Shown piece after piece: positions 55,438 through 64,000 of a stretch of DNA of 64,000 bases. Every line of letters begins with the position of its first letter. Position 1 is the stretch's first letter. A program made the translations under genes and the position numbers. The DNA is from Chlorops oryzae (taxonomy: Eukaryota > Arthropoda > Insecta > Diptera > Chloropidae), in assembly GCA_020466095.1 (NCBI GenBank), contig CM035806.1, positions 130,247,156-130,311,155 on the forward strand. Direction: 5' to 3'. A model generated the notes under the pieces. The model was not told the origin of the DNA, made no database searches, and saw only the letters and a list, made by a program, of their open reading frames with translations.

Positions 55438-55911
55438 CAGTGATGCCAGATTGTGGGTTTTCCCCATATTGTGGGTTTTTTCACTCAAATAACGTGACAT
55501 GGGGAAAAGTATGGGTAATTTTATATCGAAATTTATGCACTACTTTTAAGGTATATTTACTACTTATGAGAATGAAAATCGTGTTTTCCCTCTTCCAGTA
55601 CCATGCATGACTCTTTTTGCTGTATCTAGTCGCGTGTTCCCTAAGTGTTGTAAAGAAACTTGGTTTTTTTTTAAGGCATGAATAAGACTGCAATTTTAAG
55701 TTACTTTTATTTTTTGTTATTTTCTTGATACTTTTCTTAAAATATTAAAATATTGTGTTTAAATCCAATGTTCAATTTTGAAATCAGTACGCCCATATTT
55801 TCAAAAAATCATTCTGGGTTTTTTCGTGGGTTTTTAGTTTTTGAAAATGGGGAAAGTGGGGTTTTTTCCAATATATGAGGGTTTTTTTATCGATAAAATC
55901 TGGCATCACTG
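55438..55911. mobile_element. hAT-type MITE (474 bp)
   Basis: Inverted ends CAGTGATGCCAGA and TCTGGCATCACTG, with the perfect 8-bp repeat GTGACAAC on both sides (55430-55437 and 55912-55919). Subterminal GTGGGTTTT words repeat at both ends. Confidence 0.92.
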
Positions 55912-55989
55912 GTGACAACACTAAGCCAAACAAAGAAAAAGCGCGTAAACGTTTGAAACACGAGGATGGAAAAATTTTTGGAAAAAACC

Positions 55990-57114
55990 ATGCAGCAGGA
56001 TTGTTTGGAAACCATTTTAATAGACACGGACAGCAACGAAGGTTCAGTTTGAAAACGATAAGCACGGAAATCGCAGACAAAAAGGGTCGTCGAAAGTGTG
56101 GAAACACTTCAAGAAATCGAATGACTCAAAATTTGCAAAATGTCTGCAGTGTGGAAACGAATACAAGACAAGTGGAAATACCACAAATCTATTTGACCAC
56201 TTACAGCGTTTTCATCCGAATCTAGAAAAGGTTGAGGAAGAATGTGTAACTATTTCTAGTGGACAATCCAGTCTGTTTGTTAATTTTGGTTGTTTAAATT
56301 TAAAGTGTTTATTGGTTTTTCTTTAGATCTATTGATTCATATTTTAAACGGGCAACTCAATACGAAAATAATTCGAAAAGAAAACGAGAAATAGACTCAG
56401 CTTTAGTTGGATTGGTGGCAAAAAATTTGCAGGCTTTCAATACACTCAAAAAAATTAAATTTAATGACAACAATTTTATACTTTAGCCCAATAATTTTGT
56501 TGGTTAAATCGTTCCCCACAATTTAAAAAAAAAACAATGAAAGTTCTTAGAACAACAAAAAACATTTTTTGCATGACCACAAAAATTGTTGCCCTGACAG
56601 TTAATTCTTGATGCAACAACTTTTTCCAAACATTGTCTCAACAATGTAAAGTTCTCGAGAAACTTTTTGGAGTGTATCGTTACAAACACTGGCTTTCGAA
56701 ATTTTGTAAAGATTCTGGACCCACGGTACGTCATTCCAAGTGCAAATCACTTACGTGATAAGTATTTTAAAAACCAATTATGGAATTGAATCAAATGCTA
56801 AGAGATATACTGCTTGATACAACTTATATCGCCTTAACTGATGGTTGGACGTCATCGGCTAATGAGGGTTATATCACAATTACTTGTCACTTTATTAATA
56901 AAAACTTTGAATTGTGCTCCGCAGTTTTATCTACGGATAAATTAGACGATGCAACTAATCATAAAGCTGAAAATATAGCGACTACAATCCAAAATGTTAT
57001 GTCTGAGTGGTGTATTTCCAACAAAGTGCATTGTATTGTGACTAACAATGCAGCTGTCATGAAGAAAACTTGCGAATTGTTGCAAAAAAATCATTTGCCG
57101 TGCTACGCACACAC
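55990..57114 (+). pseudogene. hAT A transposase, N-terminal half with BED finger
   Basis: From ATG 55990 a short acidic start leads, after one frame change near 56050, to a BED zinc finger (KVWKHFKKSNDSKF, CLQCGNEY, HLQRFH). An intron (56275-56326) precedes SIDSYFKRATQYENN. The catalytic region reads DGWTSSANEGYITITCHF with the first Asp, but the second Asp block reads IVTNNAAVMKK where hAT proteins have TDNA. A TA MITE sits at 56441-56676. The frame is cut at CYAHT by hAT B, exactly in a conserved motif, and resumes at 62427. Confidence 0.85.
56441..56676. mobile_element. TA-flanked MITE (about 236 bp) in the hAT A transposase
   Basis: Ends TACACTCAAAAAAATT and AACTTTTTGGAGTGTA are inverted repeats that include a TA at each side. 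Removing the element and one TA restores an open transposase frame (reading NIVTNTGFRNFVKILDPRY across the site). The TA duplication suggests a Tc1/mariner-type origin. Confidence 0.8.
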
Positions 57115-57249
57115 CAGAGAACTGCATGCGGTGTTTTAATAAACAATCATACTCAATCAACGCACAAAAAGCGAGTCACTTTCGCTCAAACGATCAAACA
57201 TGCCTCAATGCTTATTATGTTCATTCATTTTTACGCAAAGCATAATAAT

Positions 57250-57705
57250 TAGTGATGCCACGAATATTCGGCCACTATTCGGTATTCGGCCTATTCGTCG
57301 TCTTTTTTCAGTATTCGGTATTCGGCCGAATAGTTAAAATATTCGGCCGAATACCGAATAGTAGAAATAACTTATTAAAAAAATCAGCAGTAACTACAAA
57401 TTAAGTTTTTCTGACAATAACGTAAAAAAATTTAATTAACGAGATCTAAAAATACAGCAGATTTGCTTTTTATTCTTTAGAAATATTAAATGTACGCTAG
57501 CTTCTTCTAAATTTTCTTCGAAAACATTATAAACAGTGGGCAAATTTTTCAGCGGCAGTTTTTGCCTTGACTCCAGCTAGTCGCGAGTAGGCTCAAGCTG
57601 TCTTTCCTACGTGCCGAATATTCGGTTGCCGAATATTCGTTATTCGGCCGAGAGGTTGACCGAATATTCGGTATTCGGCCAAATCCACTATTCGTGGCAT
57701 CACTA
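57250..57705. mobile_element. hAT-type MITE with ATTCGG palindromes
   Basis: Inverted ends TAGTGATGCCACGAAT and ATTCGTGGCATCACTA, flanked by the perfect 8-bp repeat ATAATAAT (57242-57249 and 57706-57713). The interior repeats the palindromic words TATTCGGCCGAATA and CGAATATTCGG many times. Confidence 0.9.
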
Positions 57706-57737
57706 ATAATAATGGCTGTATGTCTACTTCGCTAAGA

Positions 57738-57843
57738 AACGCACATACCGCATTCGAACCGATAATTTCAAGTGTCAATGAAATGTTCGGACTGTGAATG
57801 TTCGAAGCTCGTTCGAACACTACTCCGTTTTTTGCGGTGGTCA
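57738..57843. repeat. inverted repeat of hAT B (left arm)
   Basis: CGCACATACCGCATTCGAACC and the following about 100 bp are the reverse complement of 62226-62330 with few differences. They form subterminal arms of hAT B. Confidence 0.85.
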
Positions 57844-58096
57844 GTTTGATTGCAACTCAAAAGCTAAGTTCAAACATTCAACAATACAAATATACAAAAG
57901 GCAAGAAATGAATGAGTGTACATTTTTGCATGCCCTTACGTTTCTTTGATAACGTATACACTCCTTTGGCAATTTTATTAATAACTTCAGTTTGAATATC
58001 TGACATTTTTCGTAAGTCAACTGAAATGCTCACTGCTTAAATAATTTCAAAGAACAAAAACAAAAGACGTCCTCGGTACATATATATACCTACAAC

Positions 58097-60807
58097 CAGA
58101 GCTGTAAAGTATTCATTACATTTGTAATTAAATACTATATAAGTACAAATTCATAGTAATTAAAAAATTCAAATACCAAGTACAAATAAAATGTATTTGT
58201 ACTTGGTAATTAACTCCTTTGCAAATACTTTGGAATATTCTCAAATACTTTCAACTACTTTCCAATTCTTTCAAGTATTCTTTGAAATTTTCAATTATTT
58301 TGAAACATTATTAAATATTAGCAGCTAAAATATTGTTCATTAGTTGGTAAAATATTTCTATTTTGAAAATCGATGACTTATTCAGCGATCTGGAAACTCC
58401 AAAGACGTCCAGACGGACTTCAAGGAAGTCAAAGGAAACCCACGAATCCTACTGCAATCCACAAAAAATTTCGTGGCTAAGACTGTTAACGGAAGGATCA
58501 ACCGTCGATCCGGATAATGTTCCAACGACGTCCAGGCATACATCAAAAAAAGGAAAGGAAAGCAACCAATCTGACTGCAATATTCCAGAAAAAACTCCAA
58601 GGCTAGGCAACCGACTATTTAAAGAAGGATTTTACGTCGAAATCGAAAGTCTTAATAAGGTTTTTATATTATTTTATTTTATATTACACATTATTTTAAC
58701 TACTAGTTTTATCTATATTATTAACTACACATAATTGAAAAAATATAGGTAAATAGTTTGCAATCGGGAGCTCTTATAGCTAAATGTATGACATGCAATA
58801 CCTGCATACGGGGAAACAGAAATGTGAGCTCTAATTTCATAAAACATCTCAAAATCAGGCATCCTGCAAGGTATCAGGATTTTATGCAGAAAAAACACAT
58901 ACCATCTGTTATGAAACACGAATCCTTCGATGAACGTGTAATGAAGTACATAGTAGACTCAATGATTCCGATTTCCACAGTTGAAAAGGAATCATTCAGG
59001 AATTTATTCAAAGGCACAAACTTACGAGTAATGAGTCGGCCTACATTAAAAAAACTTCTTTCAAATAGCTTTTGTGCAATGAAAACCAACATAAAGAATG
59101 TCCTGGCAGCACAAAAATATGTTTAATTTATTTAATTAATAACTTTTCAGAGTATGGTGATCTTGAAAATTTTGAGGAAGTGGCACAAAGTTGTGACGAA
59201 TTAAAAAGGTCGTTGCCAAAACATGTGAGGTGTGCTAGTCATACGCTGAACCTTCTAGCATCTACTGATTTTTTGAAGTTCATAGGTAACGATGCTTCGA
59301 TAAAAAATAAACATAATCAGGTAAACTTTTGCAGCACAAAAAAATTTGAAATTTACAAAGGGAACTGATTTTAGATTCTAAAAAAATGCTCCTTGTTATG
59401 GCGGAAGTGCAGCTACCCGCGTTCTTCAGAAATAATAGTGGAGACTTTGGGTTCATCTTTAATTACTCCCGTCGTAACCAGGTGGAACTCATTGTATGAT
59501 GCTATTTGTCGACTTTTATTACATAAAGAGAAGCTTGACAATTTATGCGAAAAACTTGGGATGCGACTAGAGGAAAACTTTTTACCAAGTGAAATTAAGT
59601 ATTTGGAGGAGTATAAGTGTTTAATGACACCAATTGCTGCGACACTGGACTATCTTCAAAAGAATTTAGTGTATGGATATCTTATTCCATCACTAGTGAG
59701 TCTAAGTGTAAAACTAAGAAAGATTTCGACTTCCACGGACGTCACATGTCTCGCAGGGGTAGCAATAGGACTAGAAGAAAGCTTAAAAAAACGTTTTTAC
59801 AACTACTTTGCTTTGGAATCGGATGCGAATGATGCCCTACTAGCATCAGTACTATGCCCTAAAATCAAACTCAGGTGGTTCAATGCGCTGCAAAACACTG
59901 AAATGATTACTTGTTCAGAAGAAGATATCCGTTCAAGAATTATAGACAACCTTATACGCTTAAATAATTCTGAACAGATACACATAGCTTTCCCAACGCA
60001 AGATGTACAAGAAGACGACTTTTTTGACTTCTCCAATAATGGTAAAAATAAGATTTATGTTCCTTTATCATACAAATAAATATATTGTGTGGATCCTTCT
60101 TCTTTTTAGTTATATATATATAATATTAAAAATATGTTTTTTCCCCATGATTTAGATATGGAATCCACCCAAAATACTCCAGCTCTACCTTCAGCCTCTT
60201 CGACTCATCTTACAAATTTCGTTAGCAAACAATTTTTAAAATACTTGCGTGATCCAAGCACAACATTTTCAAGTTTGCGGGATTATCCATTATTACATGA
60301 ATTGTCCTTGAAAATGAATACGCCATTAACTTCATCAGCTCCAGTTGAGAGGCTTTTTTCGCTTGCTGGAATAATTAATAGTCCTAGAAGACAGGGACTA
60401 AATGATTTTTCATTTGAGAACCTAGTTTTGATGAAGGCAAACTCCTCATTTGTGTAATCTTTGTTGATCTTTTTCTTTCATTTCTTTTATGCAAATAAAT
60501 GTATATACATAAATTTAATTTTCTCATAATTGGCTTTATTATTGATTTGGGACAGACAAGTTGCTTTTTCCAACTACATTTAATTTACAATATTTTTGTA
60601 CCTGCCAGTTCGAAAGTATTTGGAAATATATGAGAATACTTGAAAGAATTGGAAAAGAGTTAAAAGTATTTGAGAATATTCCAAAGTATTTGTAAAGGAA
60701 TTAATTACCAAGTACAAATACATTTTATTTGTACTTGGTATTTGAATTTTTTAATTACTGAGTATTTGTAATTGTACTGGTACTTGTACTTGGTTTTTAC
60801 AGCTCTG
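58097..60807 (+). mobile_element. hAT element 'C', 2.7 kb
   Basis: Ends CAGAGCTGTAAAG and its complement TTTTTACAGCTCTG, flanked by the perfect 8-bp repeat CCTACAAC (58089-58096 and 60808-60815). Long subterminal inverted repeats (AATACCAAGTACAAATAAAATG...) extend about 200 bp at both ends. It encodes a hAT transposase lacking its centre. The termini match the MITE at 9893-10346. Confidence 0.92.
58363..60457 (+). pseudogene. hAT C transposase, missing the catalytic centre
   Basis: Exon pieces: about 58363-58659 (Ser/Thr/Arg-rich, with a twofold repeat of TSRxTSKKxKE...QSDCN, no clear ATG); 58749 to about 59119, a BED-like finger (CMTCNTCIRG, H..IRH) and FDERVMKYIVDSMIPIS; 59152-59319 with RCASHTLNLLAS; 59375-60041 with TRWNSLYDAICRL and LASVLCPKIKLRWF; and 60156-60457 with the hAT dimerisation region (PLTSSAPVERLFSLAG). 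Donors and acceptors mostly agree. Between 59119 and 59152 only 32 bases remain where the two catalytic Asp blocks should be, so the enzyme is dead. AATAAA at 60494. Confidence 0.85.
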
Positions 60808-60815
60808 CCTACAAC

Positions 60816-61049
60816 CATGATACAAGAAAACAAGATACCCTGCAGTAATTATCACTAGTGACTGATTCAATCTGTCACTAGTTCCTCCGTCACCGTCACT
60901 AGTGACCAACTGTACCCGTGCCAATGTATTCTCCTATGGACATTTTGTATGAGCATATGTTCGAGCGGACACCAGTTGACGATTGAACTGGTGATGCTGT
61001 AGAGGCAGCTCATTAGCTATATTACCTAAATAGAAAGCGCCGCGCACGG
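60816..61049. other. hAT B interior, no gene seen
   Basis: TCACTAGTGAC words repeat near 60850-60905, and the pair ACCAGTTGAC/GAACTGGTGATG lies near 60971. No coding frame. Confidence 0.4.
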
Positions 61050-61123
61050 GGCTCAGATGGCTCAGTGTGAAGAGTCTGGCCTAGCGACCTGGAGACCCGT
61101 GTTCGAATCTCGCTCGGGCGGAT
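61050..61123 (+). repeat. tRNA-like sequence
   Basis: An A-box-like word (TGGCTCAGTG) and a B-box-like word (TGTTCGAATCT) are spaced as in a tRNA gene, followed at once by a T run (pol III terminator-like, 61129-61143). Stems are not convincing. Possible SINE head. Confidence 0.4.
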
Positions 61124-61371
61124 GCCAATTTTTTTTTTTTTTTAAGTGGATAATATAATAGGTGTCTAACAGGCTTAAAAAAAATTTTTTTTTGCGAAGA
61201 ATTGGAAAAATTATGTTATTGAAAATATAATTCATTAGAATTTTCGCACGAACTGTGAAAGCAGCATTCACGAGAATTCAGAATGGAAAATTTTTTTCTC
61301 TCTTCTCACCCATAAGAATCCATAAGAATAATCCTCCGAATTTTACAATTTTCCACTTTTTCTCGCCTGCC

Positions 61372-61438
61372 CTGGGATTCGAACACGAGCCTTCGGATTG
61401 ATGATCGGACATGCTAGCCATCACGCTACGGAGCCTTC
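61372..61438 (-). repeat. tRNA-like sequence, minus strand
   Basis: Read on the minus strand, GGCTCCGTAGCGTGATGGC contains A-box-like sequence, and GTGTTCGAATCCC is a strong B box 40 bases on. The acceptor ends do not pair well, so a tRNA-derived repeat is preferred. Confidence 0.45.
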
Positions 61439-61650
61439 TGATTCTCGTGCAGCAAATTCATTTAATGAATGCTCAAGAAAATTTAACTGTGGACCTCCTC
61501 GTTGACCATATCTATAGAATAACAGTGGTGACGCTGGGGTCAATTTGCCCCGCATTTACTGCAGGGTAGCGCCACTTCAGTACCGCTATTTTGAGGCTCT
61601 CTCTGAGAGCCGAAAATTGAGTTTGTGACGTCACTGAGCCAGAAATTGTT

Positions 61651-61653
61651 GTT

Positions 61654-61691
<38 letters not shown>

Positions 61692-62200
61692 TTCAATTTC
61701 AATTTATTATTATTATATTAAAGTTCCTAGTGTGACAAGATGACAAATCTTAAAATACACTAATCATAAAACCAAGATAGGGTCGGTAACAACCTGAATC
61801 GAAACACTCTAATGCTTATAAATAAATAAATAAATACATGAATGACTATATATAAACTAATTTAACTAATTTAATTTTAATCGAATTTCTTGCTTGAATT
61901 TGATTGTGCTGCTAATTTGTTGTGTCTTTTTATCCAAAGAATTCCAGAGACGAGTTCCGTGGATAAAGAAGTGTCGCTCAGAAATGGAGCATGTATGCTT
62001 TAAGGGAACTGTATTATTGTTTCGCAGAGATCTTGTGAATCGAATCCTATTAAAAAGATAAGAAGGCTCTTGACAAAATATTATTTTGTGCATCAATTGG
62101 AGGACCCTGCTTATAAGTAGGGCTTCGAAAGAGAGATTGTTGATGCGAAATGCAAAGTCTGAAACGTGTTGTTGTTTTCCATGCTATTCAAAAAAGTAAA
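61651..62200 (-). pseudogene. LINE 3' end with poly(A) tail
   Basis: On the minus strand the C-terminal part of a non-LTR ORF2 is readable (FTRSLRNNNTVPLKHTCSI, RHFFIHGTRLWNSLDKK; ORF 62096-61866). This is the Arg-rich block followed by the 'G.R.WNSLP'-type motif of LINE C-termini. A 3' UTR and a long A tail (T run at 61651-61689 on the plus strand) follow. It is a 5'-truncated insertion inside hAT B. The clade was not determined. Confidence 0.75.
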
Positions 62201-62225
62201 AAGCCGGTTTAACATGGGACCACCA

Positions 62226-62330
62226 CAAAAAACGGAGTAGTGTCCGAACGAGCTTCGAACATTCACAATCTGAACATTTTATTGACACTTGAAATGATCG
62301 GTTCGAATGCGGTGTGTGCGAGTTTGAGCA
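62226..62330. repeat. inverted repeat of hAT B (right arm)
   Basis: Reverse complement of 57738-57843. It lies 88 bp inside the right terminus of hAT B. Confidence 0.85.
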
Positions 62331-62426
62331 ACACTGCGTTTGAGTGTCATAATCGATTGTGCATGAAAACTTTCCATCAAGCACAAATCAAGAAAAATGT
62401 GATCGTTGCAGCTCTCTGGCACACAC

Positions 62427-63570
62427 TATAAACTTAATCGTTCAGGACAGTTTAAATCAAAACGAAGATCTTGCAAAAATTTTAAAGAAATGTAAGACAA
62501 TAGTTGCTTTTTTTAAAAGCAGCACGATAGCTTATGAAAAGTTTAAACTAGGGCAAAACAACACGAAACCTTATAGTCTATTGCAAGAGACACCAACACG
62601 ATGGAATAGCACATTTTTTATGATCCGACGTATTTTGCTTACGAAAGATGTTATCGCTCAGGTGCTTTTAGAAACCAAAAAAGCTCCTCCGCCTCTTGTA
62701 GCGGACGAAATATCTATTTTATCAGAGGTAGAAGGCTTATTGCAATTATTTCATGATGCAACGGAACAGGTAATAAAAAAATTTTGCTTTTCAAAACATT
62801 TTACATTGTTGCTTATATTACAGGTCTCTGCAAGTAAATACGTTACAATCTCTTTGATAATCCCAATGGCGTTTGGCTTACTGCATAACCTAAATGTCAT
62901 GCAAGCTTCATTAACCACATTTGAAGCAAAATTTGTTTGCTCAGCTTTGCAGTTTGGTGTAACAAAAAGGCCTTTTCCCTATGAGACAAGGACACCGTCA
63001 CGAATGGCTACTTTGCTTGACCCGCGATTCAAAAAAGAAGGCTTTGAATCTTCTTCGAATGTAGAACAAGCTGTTGCATGCTTGGAACAAGAAGTAACGT
63101 ACATGTGTGCTAAAACAAACAACAGTTCGCCCTGTGGGATAAATGGAAGTCCTAGTTCGAAGTCATTGCTTGATTTTATTGACAAACGGATATCAGGAAA
63201 ATTTAAGAGTTCGAGCTCGGATGCCATCATAATATTGAGGCAATATTACGAAAGACCAAACATAAAAAAGGAAGCCGATCCACTTCTCTTTTGGAAGGTA
63301 AATATAATAGGTATAAAGTTGAAAATAGTTTAAACATATGACGAATTTCACTTGAAGCTTTCAGGTGAAGAAATTGCTGCTATAAAAGATTGCGTGCCTA
63401 AATACTTCTTCATCCCAGCGACTTCAATCGAATCGGAGCGGAGATTTTTAGCAGAGATTTTTAGCAAATGTGGCAGAGTTATTACCGACCGGCGAACGCG
63501 GTTAAAAGCTAAAAATGTAAATATGCTTATATTTTGCAACAAAAACCAATGGCTTAAAACAAAACTATAA
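62427..63570 (+). pseudogene. hAT A transposase, C-terminal half
   Basis: The sequence continues the transposase after hAT B: INLIVQDSLNQNEDLAKIL, TPTRWNSTFFMIRRIL, MATLLDPRFKKEGF and the hAT C-terminal dimerisation motif (YFFIPATSIESERRFLAE). Introns at 62770-62823 (CAG|GTAATA) and about 63298-63364 are plausible; the last junction does not keep frame as read, so one base may be missing. Stop at 63568. Confidence 0.85.
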
Positions 63571-63598
63571 AGGTATCCAAATCTTATTTTACAGCCTT

Positions 63599-63704
63599 AT
63601 TCAGAAAAACTTTTTTAATTTAAAATGCTGACAAAATCAAAATGTTCTGTACAAAAAATTTAATTTTGTCAGCATATTAAATTTAAAAAGTTATTCTGAA
63701 TACG
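63599..63704. mobile_element. short palindromic MITE (about 105 bp)
   Basis: The left half TTATTCAGAAAAACTTTTTT...GCTGACAAAAT and the right half ATTTTGTCAGC...TTTTAAAAAGTTATTCTGAATA-like are reverse complements with a short loop. It lies just after the hAT A transposase. Flanking duplication unclear. Confidence 0.75.
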
Positions 63705-64000
63705 GGGGTAATATAAAAACAAAGGGCTCTTTGAAAAATGCAAAAATACTCCAAAAACAAAATCGCCTTAAAATTCGTGCTGTTGTTTTCAATACAACAT
63801 TTTTGGGCCTATTTTCATTTTCAGTTTGGAGCCATTTTTCCGGGAGCCCTCTATGAATTTTCAAAATATCAACAAACCTTCAAAATCCCTTTCAGGGTGC
63901 CGTAGTCGGCAAGGCTCTTATGAATTCCACGATAAAAAAAGCGAGCTCGAGGCGAGCTCGTTGCAAACGTTTCGAATTCTTATCGCATTTTCTCTTCGAA
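63705..64000. other. spacer to window end, no gene seen
   Basis: No open frame of note. A short inverted CGAGCTCGAGGCGAGCTCG word lies at about 63943-63961. Confidence 0.4.

Larger units (their letters stand above)
57115..62418. mobile_element. hAT element 'B' inserted in hAT A
   Basis: Ends CAGAGAACTGC (57115) and GCAGCTCTCTG (62418) are near-perfect inverted repeats, flanked by the 8-bp repeat GCACACAC (57107-57114 and 62419-62426). The split transposase of A becomes continuous at this site. B itself shows no transposase and holds a MITE, hAT C and a LINE tail. Confidence 0.88.
55078..63570 (+). mobile_element. hAT element 'A', interrupted by three elements
   Basis: A terminus-like CAGAGAACTGCAAGCGG at 55078 starts the element. 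A BED-finger hAT transposase is split between 55990-57114 and 62427-63570 by hAT B. A small MITE at 55438 and a TA MITE at 56441 lie in the first half. The right terminus was not found before the window end. Confidence 0.65.

Noticed and set aside
61372..61438. Functional tRNA gene
   Set aside because: Box motifs are good but the stems do not pair by eye.

Overview
The window looks like repeat-rich, probably heterochromatic or intergenic, nuclear DNA of a higher fly (Diptera). The reasons are: DINE-1-like elements with a (GTCY)n core that end in CTTACTTGTTTTT; copia, BEL/Pao and 17.6/297-like gypsy LTR elements; a Jockey-like LINE; Harbinger, hAT and pogo-like DNA transposons; short GT-AG introns; and AT-rich spacers. 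No bacterial or organellar signature is seen, and no single-copy housekeeping gene is complete. The species cannot be named from the sequence alone.

Layout. 1-4557 holds a tRNA-like sequence, two DINE-1-like elements and AT-rich spacer. 4562-32279 reads as one old DNA transposon (here 'T', possibly Sola-like: conserved Asp motifs, 4-bp AATA target duplication, about 600-bp inverted arms) blown apart by nested insertions. Its first intron carries a copia element (5589-11002). A 2.17-kb TA-flanked foldback element (8648-10818) sits in the copia reverse transcriptase, a hAT MITE (9893-10346) sits inside that, and a 100-N gap follows. Its second exon is cut by a BEL/Pao element (11915-25464) that carries an unusual third ORF, a 2.6-kb tandem duplication and a Jockey-like LINE. 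Its catalytic region is cut by a nearly intact PIF/Harbinger element (28346-30979).

32.5-43.7 kb holds a second and a third Harbinger remnant, a decayed second BEL-like element, a pogo/Tigger-type MITE and two exons of an ING-type PHD-finger gene. 43.7-51.4 kb holds a foldback MITE, a gypsy element on the minus strand with identical LTRs (44589-49350), and a C2H2 zinc-finger gene interrupted by a hAT MITE.

51.9-54.5 kb holds a hAT-type MITE, the C-terminal end of a CACTA-like transposase and a DUF4806-like gene. 55.0-63.7 kb is another nest: hAT 'A' holds two MITEs and hAT 'B' (GCACACAC duplication), and B holds a further MITE, hAT 'C' and a LINE tail.

Frameshifts at A/T runs are frequent even in the gypsy element with identical LTRs. 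Together with the 100-N gap and a long A-run/T-run junction, this suggests that some breaks are consensus errors of the assembly rather than biological decay.
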